Shown here: in pieces, positions 39,371-50,696 of the stretch | How the letters are laid out: every line of letters starts with the position of its first letter | Numbering within the stretch: position 1 is the stretch's first letter | Origin: Trichomonas vaginalis G3 | Taxonomy: Eukaryota; Parabasalia; Trichomonadida; Trichomonadidae | NCBI RefSeq assembly: GCF_026262505.1 | Contig: NC_067207.1 | Coordinates: forward strand, 1,806,252 to 1,870,251 | Direction: 5' to 3' | DNA: 64,000 nt | Position numbers and translations under genes: made by a program | Notes under the pieces: model-generated | Seen by the model: the letters and a program-made list of their open reading frames with translations, nothing else | What the model was told of the DNA's origin: nothing | The model's database searches: none

Positions 39371-40813
39371 ATGAGTGAGCTTAAAATGGGTGGCGAGCTT
39401 AGCGACGAAGCAATGATTGATCCACAGGAAATAGAATCATTCCAAACATATTACAAGAACATTAAGAAATCAGAACACGATTTACCACAAACCATATCAA
39501 TATTAACAAAATGCAAGCATAATTATACTAAGCCACAGTTCTTTCAGGTATTTAAGCATTTAAATGTTGATTTCCCAACTGATAATGATGATGCTGTGTT
39601 GGATTTCATTTTCAATCTTACAGGCATTGTTCATTCAAAAATTTTTGAACACATATATGAATTTATTTCAAAGGTTGTAAAGGAAAATAAATCCATTAAA
39701 GAGAAGCAGAAATCAAATTCATCAGTACAAACCACAAGATCCAGAAACAATATGACAATAAGTTCCAAATCAAATAATGAAGATGTTCAAAAAGAAATCG
39801 ATGACTATAAGAAAACACTTACAGATCTTGTATCGGAAAAAGAATCAATGATGAAAGAAATTCTAGAACTATCCAAGATTAAAACAACACTCAAGGCATC
39901 AGCAGCAGAGATGCTTGAGGAAGAAAGTTCATCCGAAAAATCAAAATTATTAATCCCTGAAGCCGCTTTGTCATTGTACAAACTCGAAGATTTTAAGGGA
40001 GTTTATACATTTTTCCAGGAACATGCCAGCAAGAATGATAAAGAATCAATACGCGTTGCGTGTTCGATTGGATTATCCGAAGTTCGTGATGAGAAATATT
40101 CTGATACGGTTTTAATTGAAGCCTGTGTTAGAGGAGATTTGAATATTGTTAAGGCTCTTCTTGACGGCGGATGCCAAATTAATGCAGTCAATAAATTTGG
40201 TAACAACGCATTACTCGAAGCCTCTGCCAAAGGACACCTTGAGATCGTTAAAACTCTTATAAAGGCAGGTATTGATAAGGACTTTGTTAAAGAATCTTCT
40301 GGTTTCAACGCAATTCTTTATGCATCACACCATGGACACCTCCCAATAGTTAAATACCTTGCTTCAATAGGATGTAATGTTAACTCAATGAATAACCAAA
40401 ACGCTACTTGCATTTACTTCGCTGCCATGAATGGACACCTCGAAGTAGTAAAGTACCTTTATAAGATGGGAGCAGATCCAAACACGAAAACGCTTAATAA
40501 AGGATGGTGCCCAATTCACGCAGCTGCAGGAATGGATCATGTTAAAGTTATCAAATTCCTAATTTCTTGCGGATGTGACAAAGACAGTAAAACAGATACA
40601 ATGAGAACTCCGCTCCATATTGCAGCAGAAGAAGGTATGGTCAATGTTGTAAAGTATCTGATTTCAATTAAAGTTAAACTTGAAGAGAAAGACCATAAGA
40701 ACAAAACCCCATTTGAATATGCTTATGAAAAGTTAAATGTTTCCAACAATTATAAGCAAATTTGTAAAGCATTTAATTCTTGCGGAATCCACGAATGCGC
40801 TCTTCGTGTTTAA
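39371..40813 (+). CDS. Ankyrin-repeat protein with coiled-coil N-terminal half
   Basis: 480 residues. The N-terminal ~120 residues form a helical domain (FQTYYKNIKKSEHDLPQTI ... FNLTGIVHSKIFEHIYEFI) of the sort that precedes ankyrin repeats in many trichomonad proteins. A Ser/Asn-rich linker and a coiled coil (about 135-190, KEIDDYKKTLTDLVSEKESM) follow. Residues ~230-470 are six to seven ankyrin repeats (NAVNKFGNNALLEASAKGHL and similar). It should act as a protein-binding scaffold; the partner is unknown. Start chosen at the ATG 5 bases after an initiator-like element. Confidence 0.9.
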   Translation: MSELKMGGELSDEAMIDPQEIESFQTYYKNIKKSEHDLPQTISILTKCKHNYTKPQFFQVFKHLNVDFPTDNDDAVLDFIFNLTGIVHSKIFEHIYEFISKVVKENKSIKEKQKSNSSVQTTRSRNNMTISSKSNNEDVQKEIDDYKKTLTDLVSEKESMMKEILELSKIKTTLKASAAEMLEEESSSEKSKLLIPEAALSLYKLEDFKGVYTFFQEHASKNDKESIRVACSIGLSEVRDEKYSDTVLIEACVRGDLNIVKALLDGGCQINAVNKFGNNALLEASAKGHLEIVKTLIKAGIDKDFVKESSGFNAILYASHHGHLPIVKYLASIGCNVNSMNNQNATCIYFAAMNGHLEVVKYLYKMGADPNTKTLNKGWCPIHAAAGMDHVKVIKFLISCGCDKDSKTDTMRTPLHIAAEEGMVNVVKYLISIKVKLEEKDHKNKTPFEYAYEKLNVSNNYKQICKAFNSCGIHECALRV

Positions 40814-41491
40814 CACTCTGTGATGTTCTTTTGTATATTTAGAGTAAAGATATAATATATTTATTTGTCGAAATTTCAGATATTTTTGTTTTTTTCGGTC
40901 AGTGTAATTAATTCATCATAGATAGATGCGCATATTAAAAAATTTGTTCGCTCAGATATAATCATATTAATTTTAAGTATTTTCAGCATTCAAATTGATT
41001 GAAATAATAATTGATTTTTATTCGAGCTTATAACGGACAGTTTTTTCCTATTGGTATTCACTGTGTTTCTGTTTTTAAAGTAAGGGCCGTAGTTTTTTTA
41101 AATGTTGGTAGCATAATGTATCATCCATAATCCCCATCAAAGTACATGATAATGAATTTTCATAAGAAAATACTAGAAAAACTACTTTTAAAGTATGATA
41201 CCACAACTATTTTATATTCGTTCCTATTTTATTTCGAGTGATTATCGGAACAGTCAAATGACTTTTTTTAAAAAACGGTAACTCATTTTGCGAAGTTAAT
41301 TAGATTTTTATATAACTAATCTCAATGACATTGCCTAAAACTTCTGATCAAAGTAGATTCCATTAAATAAAGAGTGATTTTGTTCTAAAAAGGTCATCAA
41401 TAGAAGCACATAAAAAGAAATGTATTATATTAATGAAATCTTTATACAAACAAAACAAAATTAATAATTCTTTTTGTTAAACCATTTTTTC
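40814..41491. other. Convergent intergenic region
   Basis: AT-rich spacer between the ankyrin and cyclase 3' ends; nothing identifiable. Confidence 0.7.
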
Positions 41492-44400
41492 TTAGTTTTC
41501 TGATTGAAGGCTCAAATTCAATAAGAGAGAGTTTTCGATGCTATTGTTCTTGTTTGGATGTGAAACAAAGAAAGTCTTGCGGTTTCCTTTTCCTTTCAAG
41601 AAGATCTCACCTCGTTCTTCAATGATATAGTCGAGTCCGTCGATAAGAGACTTTGTTCCTTCTGAGATCTGAATACGTCCAGGGATATCTGTTGACTGAA
41701 GTCTTGCTGCAACATTGATCGTATCACCAATGATGTCGAATGTTGGCTTATCACTTCCAAGGACACCTCCAATCAGAGGACCTCCACTATTGACACCAAT
41801 ACGGACTTCAATTGATGATTCGAGGTTTGAGTTTATCTCATCCATAGACTTTATACAGTCTAGACAGCATTTGATTGATTGATCTGCGTGCTTCGTTGGG
41901 TCATCTTCTTCTCCTTGGAAGAGACCTGCAGCTGCCATATAGACATCACCAATAAGCTTGATCTTCGTGATCAGGTCATATTTAGATACGTTCTGGTCGA
42001 AGGCCGCGAAAACAGTGGATAAGTTTGTCATAATCTCAGATGGTGTCAGACTTGAAGCATAGACTGAGAATTTAACGATATCGATGAAGAATATTGTTGC
42101 AGATGGAATTGTGAATGAAATGTCTGTTTCACCTCTGTTCAATCTGACAACAATGTCCTTCGGCAATATCTGATAAAGTAGTTTCTCTGATTTTGCTTTT
42201 GCTATGTCTGCTGCCTTGCGCTTCTCGATAACTTCACTTTCATTAGTGAAGCTTAGGACAATCGATGTGACTTGGTTCGAGTTAGCATCAGAGATTCCGA
42301 TCATAGTAACTGCAAAAGGAATCATCTCGTTCTTATCATTGATCATCTCGATATGATCCTCCCAGATTCTAGGACCATTGTTATTTATCATGAGGTCAAT
42401 CTGCTCATTGATCTTCTGGCAGTCATTTCCGTTGATGAAGTTAGTTACCTGTTGTCCTAACATCTGGTCTGGAGAGAAACCGAGGTTAGCTGCAACACTA
42501 TCATTAACAATCTCTATTGTTGCATTCTGATTTGTTATTATGATACATTCGCTTGTCTGGAAGACAATTGATTTGTACAAACTCATTCCCTCCTTCTTTG
42601 TTTTCTTTCTGCATGAGAAGAAATCCAAAATTTCGGGTGTTTCTGCAACAACTTTTGGAGGTAATCTCTTGATTAAAACCATAACAGTTTTGTATTCGAG
42701 CAATAGGAGTCTGTTGAAGAGGAATGGCAAAATAAAACATACAACAGAACATGCAAGACCAACAATAACTAATATAAGTTGATCGGCCATTCTTGTATCA
42801 TATGTTTCTTCCATTACTTCTCCAATTCTCTTAGTGACTTTAATAATTGCAGGGTAAATGTGGAATCTAAGAATATGAATCATGTTTGAGGCAACTTCTC
42901 CATTTAATGTGCCTTGGAAGGATTGAGGATCTTTAAATATGTTATTAACCATGTTTCTATACATAATCATTTGTTGAGTAATACTTGTGCACGCATACAT
43001 ATCATGAATAGAAGTTGGAGTTCCAGGAATTTCACAATTGCCTTGCAATTGATATTCATCTAATTTTTTATCAAAATTCAAACTTCCTGGTTGAGTATCA
43101 GTTCCATACATAAGTTCCTTGTTTTCCAAAATCATTTTCTCTAAGTCTTCAACAGCATTATCTTTTAATGTTTCGAAATCAGTGATTTGTTGTGGTAATG
43201 AATCATTCATCAAAATCATTTGGACTGCATTGTTTCCAAGTTGGCTTGCAATAACAATTCTTGAGCACGAGAAGTAGAACCAGTTCAAGATTGTAGTAAG
43301 CAATGAATCTAACTTGATAGCATTAAATCCAACTGAGACGAAAACAGCAATAACAACTAATAAGAACAAATAGATGAAGAAAGGAAGTTGATTCATGATA
43401 TTTGTTGTCTTTAATTTGTTATTTGCATTTGATTCAGAATCTTCATTCTTAAACAATAGTGGAGATTTGGAATCATCTTTGATTGGGTTTGGTAAATTAT
43501 GCAAAGCTTTGAATAATTTACTTTCTCTTCTTTGGTATGAATAAATTATGAGAGAAAAGATAGTTACTGTTAAGACAAAAACAATAGCAGGGATAATAAC
43601 TGTAATAATAAGGAAATACAACTTATTATGTGATGATAACCTAAGATAAAATGCTAATAGTTCATCCAAAGCGCTAAAAGTGTTTCCAATTACCAACCCA
43701 TCATTCAACATTTTCTGACAGTAATCATTATCAGCAAAAATGTTTGGATATCTGATACCTGATTGCATTGTACCTGCAATGTTTGCAGATAAGTAGTTGG
43801 ACGTAACAATTTGATTCTTTAATGATGCCGAAATATTTCCCATTGGTTTTGCATCAACACATACTTTATATACAGAATTTCCTGATACCAAAGTATTGGA
43901 AATATCAAATGGATTTCTCCCTTCGCAAAGAACTGCAAAACTATCAATTAAGTCGCCCAAATAACTGTTACTCCTGTTTGTGCATGTATAAGCCTTCATT
44001 GGTGTTGTAATATTTCTTGGAAGAATTGATAGAGTAAATGTTGAATCAATTGATATGTCACCAATATATTTTGTGCCTTCATCATACCTTCCTGTATCAA
44101 CTGAAAATTCGATCAATAAGAACAAGTTGGAATAAATATGATAGAATGTTGAATAACCAAGATTTCCAACATTCTCATAGCTCTTCTTTCTCCATTCCAA
44201 ACGAGATATAACAAAGAAGTAAAGAACTAAGAAGTCAATAAAGTTCAGGACCAACAAACATGTTGTTATGATCTTGATATATGCAATCTCTTTTGGTTGA
44301 GAATCAACAATAGCATTATGCAGTGCCAATCTTGCAGTTGCCTGGCGAATTGTTTTCTGGCAAACACTTTCTTGCAATTCAACATCATATTCAGATGAAT

Positions 44401-46210
44401 TTAAGGAGGAATTGTTAACTGATGAGGAACCAGATTTCTTTGTACTTCCATCTGCATTTGAATCACCATTCTTCTTTGATATTCTGTTGCCTTTTGTATC
44501 TACATGCTTGTCCTTTAATAATCTTGGGAATTTATTAACTAAGGAATGGAAACTGACATCAACATTGAAATTTTTTCCTTCAGAGATAGCATCTGATTTA
44601 ATCTTAATTCTAACTGAATGAGTGAAATAACATAAACACTCTGTCAAGAATTCGGAGTATAAATTCATAATCCTGACATTGTTTGGTATTTCTTTGATTA
44701 CGGATTCAAATTTCGAATTCAAATCATTCATAATTAATCCAAGAGAAGAAACATAAGTATATGAGTTATTTGGACTGTCATAGAATGCATTTATTAAGTT
44801 CTTACATTCTTCTGTCCTTTTGTTTAACATGTTAAAGATCTCAATTGTGTCCTTAGAATCAGAAACTAATCTTCTTAGTTTGATTCTATATGTTTGATAG
44901 ATCAAGAATCTGTCTGCAATTTTCAATTTCTTCTTATTAACTAACTTCTTAAAGAGAACATTCATGTTTCGAGAAGCATAGGGGAAGAAAGTTAAAATTT
45001 GTAACAAAATTGAGGTTGATTCATCAGAACTGTTTGCACTAATAATATAATTAGTTATAGATCCATCGATAAAGTAGTCACATATTTGTGTTAGGCCAAC
45101 ATTGATATACATCATTGCTCTTTCTGAATTCTTTGTGAATTTGAGTGATTCAAGATAGTCATTGACACTTTCTACTTCAGGATTTTCGGTAAGTTGCTTT
45201 TTAATCTTCTTAACTGCATACTTGAAATAGATTTGTGATAGAACTAAACTAATGAAGAAAGCACAAATATAAACAATAATTGTATAGTTATAAGTAAGGC
45301 CTGTCAAGTCAAGGACATAATAGTTGAGATCCAATGCAATACTAGTGATACTGAATGCCATACACATTGAGTTTCTCCAAAGTTCGTAGAATGGCATGTA
45401 TGAGAACTTGTAGCAAATAAAAATCGTCAATAATAAGTGAATTGTATTGCCAACAAGATATAACCAGTCATGGTAATAGTTAAAGAGGGCTGAAATTAAT
45501 GAAAAGAATGAGGTTGCAATGACCCATAGTGTAACAGCAAAGTGATCGAACAACGGGAATAATAAATTCGTAAGAACAACTGATCGGGATTTCAAATTTG
45601 TTGTTATTAAGAAAATTCCTGAGAATGCAACAAAGGAAACTGCTCCCACAACGATCTCAGCAACAAATACTGGATGATATCCGTACTTTAATGATACAAC
45701 ACCATGATCTATGACGTTGACACTCGGAATTATGAAAAGGGAGTCAACGATATCAATAATAAAAGAGCAAATATAGAGGTAAACTGGTGGGATTTGGTAA
45801 AATTTCTTCTGATACCATGCTAGGAATAACATATAGACAAGGGAGAATAGTGCCACGCATATCGATATGATCATTGTGATTCCGTTTGTATTTGAAACAT
45901 CTAAAGGATCGGTAAATATGAATACTGTTAATAATTTAATATAAAAATTCCTCCACTTTGGTGTAACGTTATCAAAGATTGGAGAATAGATCCAAAGCCC
46001 AACGGATAATGTTTGCATCATAAGAATTATTGTTATAAAGCTCATTACCCATGTTGGGAACTTTGTTTTTTGCATCATTTGGTCGTAGATTGGAAAAATT
46101 GAATCAATCCACTTTGATTTCCCAAGACAAAGATTGGTTGCATGAATTTTATTGGTTTCATAATTATCAGAAGTGGCTGACATGGACTTGGACATGGATG
46201 GTTCAGCCAT
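41492..46210 (-). CDS. Multi-TM PAS-class III adenylyl cyclase
   Basis: 1572 residues. About ten hydrophobic segments occupy the first ~350 residues; a soluble region with a Ser/Asn-rich linker follows, then more TM segments with a ~250-residue probable extracellular loop (about 690-870 and 960-1190). A PAS domain (about 1215-1330, FQTSECIIITNQNATIEIV) precedes a class III cyclase domain (about 1370-1560). Metal ligands are in FFIDIVKF and KLIGDVYM; the purine-specifying positions read Lys (KIKLIGD) and Asp (FDIIGDTIN), the adenylyl-cyclase pair rather than Glu/Cys of guanylyl cyclases; the transition-state Asn and Arg are present in NVAARLQS. It should make cAMP as a homodimer, possibly sensing an external or redox signal. 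The leader is very short (TCATTA, 46213-46218). Confidence 0.92.
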   Translation of the reverse strand: MAEPSMSKSMSATSDNYETNKIHATNLCLGKSKWIDSIFPIYDQMMQKTKFPTWVMSFITIILMMQTLSVGLWIYSPIFDNVTPKWRNFYIKLLTVFIFTDPLDVSNTNGITMIISICVALFSLVYMLFLAWYQKKFYQIPPVYLYICSFIIDIVDSLFIIPSVNVIDHGVVSLKYGYHPVFVAEIVVGAVSFVAFSGIFLITTNLKSRSVVLTNLLFPLFDHFAVTLWVIATSFFSLISALFNYYHDWLYLVGNTIHLLLTIFICYKFSYMPFYELWRNSMCMAFSITSIALDLNYYVLDLTGLTYNYTIIVYICAFFISLVLSQIYFKYAVKKIKKQLTENPEVESVNDYLESLKFTKNSERAMMYINVGLTQICDYFIDGSITNYIISANSSDESTSILLQILTFFPYASRNMNVLFKKLVNKKKLKIADRFLIYQTYRIKLRRLVSDSKDTIEIFNMLNKRTEECKNLINAFYDSPNNSYTYVSSLGLIMNDLNSKFESVIKEIPNNVRIMNLYSEFLTECLCYFTHSVRIKIKSDAISEGKNFNVDVSFHSLVNKFPRLLKDKHVDTKGNRISKKNGDSNADGSTKKSGSSSVNNSSLNSSEYDVELQESVCQKTIRQATARLALHNAIVDSQPKEIAYIKIITTCLLVLNFIDFLVLYFFVISRLEWRKKSYENVGNLGYSTFYHIYSNLFLLIEFSVDTGRYDEGTKYIGDISIDSTFTLSILPRNITTPMKAYTCTNRSNSYLGDLIDSFAVLCEGRNPFDISNTLVSGNSVYKVCVDAKPMGNISASLKNQIVTSNYLSANIAGTMQSGIRYPNIFADNDYCQKMLNDGLVIGNTFSALDELLAFYLRLSSHNKLYFLIITVIIPAIVFVLTVTIFSLIIYSYQRRESKLFKALHNLPNPIKDDSKSPLLFKNEDSESNANNKLKTTNIMNQLPFFIYLFLLVVIAVFVSVGFNAIKLDSLLTTILNWFYFSCSRIVIASQLGNNAVQMILMNDSLPQQITDFETLKDNAVEDLEKMILENKELMYGTDTQPGSLNFDKKLDEYQLQGNCEIPGTPTSIHDMYACTSITQQMIMYRNMVNNIFKDPQSFQGTLNGEVASNMIHILRFHIYPAIIKVTKRIGEVMEETYDTRMADQLILVIVGLACSVVCFILPFLFNRLLLLEYKTVMVLIKRLPPKVVAETPEILDFFSCRKKTKKEGMSLYKSIVFQTSECIIITNQNATIEIVNDSVAANLGFSPDQMLGQQVTNFINGNDCQKINEQIDLMINNNGPRIWEDHIEMINDKNEMIPFAVTMIGISDANSNQVTSIVLSFTNESEVIEKRKAADIAKAKSEKLLYQILPKDIVVRLNRGETDISFTIPSATIFFIDIVKFSVYASSLTPSEIMTNLSTVFAAFDQNVSKYDLITKIKLIGDVYMAAAGLFQGEEDDPTKHADQSIKCCLDCIKSMDEINSNLESSIEVRIGVNSGGPLIGGVLGSDKPTFDIIGDTINVAARLQSTDIPGRIQISEGTKSLIDGLDYIIEERGEIFLKGKGNRKTFFVSHPNKNNSIENSLLLNLSLQSEN

Positions 46211-48714
46211 TTTAATGAATAATAAATTTTCTATAAGTTATACCGAATATATTCAAAATTTGAGATAGTATTGAATTTCATCAAATTTATCATGGAACAT
46301 TATTCCAATGAATTATAACTGATAAATGATGTTTCAATAGATTAGTAAATGTAGCAGGAATTTGTTTTCAACATTTTTCAATATTCTCTCAAATTTTTAT
46401 TTAATTGAGCAATTTTATGTATAACTTCATTTCTATATTTAAGTATAAATTTTTGAATTGAATTTATCCTTTCAAAAATTTGAATAGAAAAAACATGAAT
46501 CAATTATGAAGAATATACATGTTATCAAGTGGTTGTCAGATTTTTTCAATTTTGGCGAAAAATAATAACTGTGCTATTAAAACACTTTTCATTACAAATT
46601 TTACACTCATGAAAATATAAATGAAATTATAAAAATAACTATTTGTTGATCAAATTTATCCTTTCAAGATTTTGAATAATATCAAAATTGACAGTTACAT
46701 AAAAATAAGACAAATTAAAAGATACTGCATAATACTTATAAATAATATGAACCATTCAAAAAAAAAACAAAAAAAAGATATAGTTACATTTCTGTATAAA
46801 TACATTTTAATTTTCTAGCCAGAATAATTCTTGACAATATTTTTTACAACTCTCAAAATTTTCAATTGGATTGAAGCCTTTTCAAAATAATCGTCTAAAA
46901 ACAATAATTCTTTGGTGCCGAACCAATTATTTTGTGTTGAGTAGAATAATATACTCTTAAGCGTTATTTGCTATTTGAAAAAATTATCATAGATTCAGGA
47001 AAGTTTTAATATAAAACTATATACAAATACTTTTCCTTACCAGAATACGCATTATATAAAACAATTAAATGATTTTGATTGGTCTCAAAAAATTTTCAAA
47101 ATTAAAACTACAAAATTTTCTCATTGATTCATACCTTTAGTTTTTTCAAATTGATTTCGAATTTATCGTCATTATTTTATTTTTTAAATCTCCGTTTGTT
47201 ATTTCTACAAATTTAAGTCATTATTGCCATTAAATCTTTCTATAGTTTAATAATAATAATTAGTTTATCAATCTTTCACACAATTTTCCGGTCAAGAAAT
47301 TATCTCCTCGATATATTAATGCAATTTAGAAAAAAGCTTCAAAATTCATGTACATAAGTATGAGATTGAATATTCCATTAATAATTACTATATTTTGATG
47401 CGAATATTTTATTCAGAAAAAAAGTATCAAAACTAAATAATTCTCTTATAAGATATCCAAATTGAATGAGAGGGAGTTATCGATGCTCTAATCCCTGCTT
47501 GAATGAATATTTGTATAACAATCGATGCTTGTAGTTTCACTCTCTCCTTAATTTCTTTCTTGCTGAATGAGTGATTCGACAACTCAAAATGGAGGAATTA
47601 TCTTGGTATCTATATGACATGCCTTTTTTTCTTATTGAAGTGACGTATATTTACTTTAATTAACCAGTCAAAATATTGAATAATTTGATGGATTTAAATA
47701 GCTTGATTTATTTGCAGATATTTCTGCATCTAAATTACTCAGGTTGCTTGGAAATTTTATATATCATAAGTGCTAAGTAGAACTTAATAAACTTGTTTTC
47801 TCTTGATGAACAGGAGTTGAAATTGCATTCATACTATTTCGTGTTTATTTCGATTTAGTACAAGAGATTATAAATATTCATATAGTGAAAATAGCCGGGA
47901 GTTCTTGACATCTTACAATTCAAGCGTTTATTGAATGAGATGATTCATTTTTGCTTTATGTTTAAATATTTTGAATCATACTCTCACCGTGATTCAATAT
48001 CTTCTTTGACAATCTTTCATAGTGTTTCAATATCTCTTATTTGTTATGATGAACAACTCATCAATAAAATCATTTTGTCTGTATTTAATGCATGTCAACT
48101 TGAGATAGCAATTCATAAGCATAAATTGTAGATCCTGAAGTCATTAAGCAATTTTTAAATTTGGAAGTAGTCATTAAAATAATATAATTACCTTGGTTTA
48201 TCAATATATTTCCAGTAGTGACATCATATTCAATTAATAATTGCATTTTGGGGTAGTTATGATTTAATGTTGAAAATCCAAGCTAAAAATAAAAAGAACT
48301 TGGGAACCAAGATCAAATTACGCTAGTCTTTAATAACTGACTCATTTTCCTATTGAGTTTTTGGGTGTCCTTATCTTTCATAACGAATTCCAATTATTAA
48401 TCAGTGAAATTCCAAAAGGATATATTGAAGTGAGCTATGTTGAAAAGTAGTAATGCTAAGAACTTTGGTTTCATTGCATTGATTCATTTGATTCAAAGCT
48501 TATTCCGAATATCTATTCATTACTAAACTTTTTTCAAAAAAAAAACTGTATGATAAAAATATAGTTATGTTGTAAATTAACACTTCAGAAAAATTCAGGG
48601 ATTTTTTACATGATATCTTTCAATTTTTTATGGATATGAATTGATCTAAAATCAGATCCCTATTGCTTTTTTCAATAATTTTTTTTTTGAAATTGATTTA
48701 GCTCAATTTTTTAT
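46211..48714. other. Long intergenic region with a cyclase relic
   Basis: 2.5 kb of AT-rich DNA. Only a short relic of a second cyclase gene (47456-47513) and the carboxypeptidase initiator TCAATTTTTTAT (48703-48714) could be recognised. Confidence 0.6.
47456..47513 (-). pseudogene. Relic of a second adenylyl cyclase C-terminus
   Basis: On the minus strand this reads HSSRD, a stop, then SIDNSLSFNL, against HPNKNNSIENSLLLNL at the very end of the cyclase at 41492-46210. The DNA similarity (e.g. agttatcgatgct against agttttcgatgct) continues for about 50 bases and then fades. Best read as the decayed end of a tandem duplicate lying upstream of the intact gene. Confidence 0.5.
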
Positions 48715-50337
48715 ATGGATACGAAAGTGATTAAAAAGCATAAGAAAGGAAAGCAAAAGAAGCCCAAGCCAATTAATAAAAGAATAACCCCGTTAATCCG
48801 TATGGAAAGACCGTTACGTCTTGTATCTCCTCACAATTATCCAACGAATACATTTTCGAAAAAACGCGTATCATCATCCACACCTTTTAACTCACTAGAA
48901 CAACGTAGACAAGTATATCCTAAGAATCTTTCACCTCAAAAAAATGATATCAAGTTTATTGGTAAATTTGAATCTGGAAATTTAGATTCAGTATTTACAA
49001 GAGGAGATTTCGCATATGAAATTCACATTTCGCCAGATCCTAAGCATACAGCTCAGTGGTTTTACTTTAAAGCAGAAAATATCAACCCTGGAAAATATAC
49101 TTTTATCATTACAGGATTTCATAGAGATACTGGTATTCATCATCATGGTGTAACACCAGTAGCTCTTAGTGTTACCGATAAGAAACGCGGAATTGGATGG
49201 AAACGAATCGATTCTGATATCAATTATTGGTTAAGTATCAGTGGGAGGCCCCGAGAATACACGATGTCATTTGATTTTACTGTAAAGAAACCAGATTCAA
49301 TATACTTTGCTTATACATATCCATATAATTACACAGATTTAAACGAATTTCTGAAGAGTCTTCCAAATTATGTAAAGATTACAAACATTTTAACATCAGC
49401 AGGCAAATTAAACGTGCCTATGATCTTTTGGGATGCAGACAAACAGAAATCGTATGAACTTCCAGAAAAATTTAAAGAAATTCATCATGGAAAGAAGCCT
49501 TTAATAGTCATTGCTGCTAGACACCATCCAGGAGAGACATGTTCATCATATGCAATGGAAGGATTTCTAGAAAAATTGTTTAATAAAATGGATCCAGAAG
49601 CCACTGATATACGAAACGAATATTCATTTCTCATTATACCAATGGTAAATGTTGATGGCGTTGTTTGCGGATTTTACAGGCCAGGATTAGACGGAATTGA
49701 TTATAATCGCGTTTGGAAGAAGAAAACTAAAACGCAGCTTGGAAATTCGATATTAAGCTTATTAGATGCATTAACTGAAACAAGGAAACTCGTTTTCTTC
49801 TTAGATTTCCATGGCCATGCAGGATTATTTAATGCGTTTACGTATACGGTCAAAAACAGAAGGATTCCGTTAACAGATCTTGCATCTTTATTCCCAAGAT
49901 TCATGTCTAAGGCTTGTCCTTACTTTTCTTCAACATCATCTTATACTTTAGGTCCAAAAGCTTATGACCGAACAATGAGGGTTGCACTTCATCACAGATA
50001 TAGCGTTCCTTTTTCGTATACCTTAGAAATGTCAATTGGTGGCTCAACTTTGACGAAAACGCATAATCAATTTACACCAAACGAATACAGGGAAATTGGT
50101 GAAGCAACTTTAACATCCATGGTGCAATTGCTTCTAAATCACAGAGAGATCAAGAAACAATTGCTTGGAATTGCATCTCCTCCGAAATCGAATCTTCAAA
50201 GAGATTTTGCAAGCTTTAGTGACTTCAGAATCAAAAGAGCTAAAAAGATTGATGAAAAGATCCATGAGCATAGAAGACGTTTGAAACCTCGCTCTGCAAA
50301 TACTTCAGATGTTGATGATTACGACATGGAAAATTAA
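48715..50337 (+). CDS. Cytosolic carboxypeptidase (M14 CCP/AGBL type)
   Basis: 540 residues with a Lys/Pro-rich N-terminus, a beta-rich N-domain typical of CCPs (residues ~80-215, with HTAQWFYFKAENI) and an M14 catalytic domain. Zinc ligands: HPGE (His271, Glu274) and DFHGHAG (His366). Substrate Asn-Arg pair in DYNRVW; catalytic Glu438 in YTLEMS. CCPs remove glutamates from the C-termini or side chains of tubulin, so it probably tunes the flagellar and axostyle microtubules. All catalytic residues are present. The C-terminal ~40 residues are basic. The ATG directly follows an initiator-like TCAATTTTTTAT. Confidence 0.93.
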   Translation: MDTKVIKKHKKGKQKKPKPINKRITPLIRMERPLRLVSPHNYPTNTFSKKRVSSSTPFNSLEQRRQVYPKNLSPQKNDIKFIGKFESGNLDSVFTRGDFAYEIHISPDPKHTAQWFYFKAENINPGKYTFIITGFHRDTGIHHHGVTPVALSVTDKKRGIGWKRIDSDINYWLSISGRPREYTMSFDFTVKKPDSIYFAYTYPYNYTDLNEFLKSLPNYVKITNILTSAGKLNVPMIFWDADKQKSYELPEKFKEIHHGKKPLIVIAARHHPGETCSSYAMEGFLEKLFNKMDPEATDIRNEYSFLIIPMVNVDGVVCGFYRPGLDGIDYNRVWKKKTKTQLGNSILSLLDALTETRKLVFFLDFHGHAGLFNAFTYTVKNRRIPLTDLASLFPRFMSKACPYFSSTSSYTLGPKAYDRTMRVALHHRYSVPFSYTLEMSIGGSTLTKTHNQFTPNEYREIGEATLTSMVQLLLNHREIKKQLLGIASPPKSNLQRDFASFSDFRIKRAKKIDEKIHEHRRRLKPRSANTSDVDDYDMEN

Positions 50338-50696
50338 TTATGTAATTTTTTTGTTTTAAATTGTAATGTATTATTAATTTGATTACTTTTTACAAGTTGT
50401 GCTTGTAAGAAATAGGTGATTTCAATAAAATGTTCCATAAGATTAAAATAGTAAGATTCAATACTTAAAAGTAATACGATTTGTTTCGAAAAATATCATT
50501 AATATTCAAATTAATGAATAAAATTGTTAATTATGTTTTTTTCCGAAGAATTATGGATTAAAATAATGTAAAACTAATATATAGTGTAGAAAACACTATG
50601 ATTACTAAATTTTCAATACTATTGTCCCCTTTAAATAAGTTTATTGTCTGAAAGTGAGACGAAAAATCCGAATTTATCATATCACATGTCACAACT
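50338..50696. other. Intergenic region
   Basis: AT-rich spacer; nothing beyond a possible initiator TCACAACT at about 50689-50696, directly before the next ATG. Confidence 0.6.
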
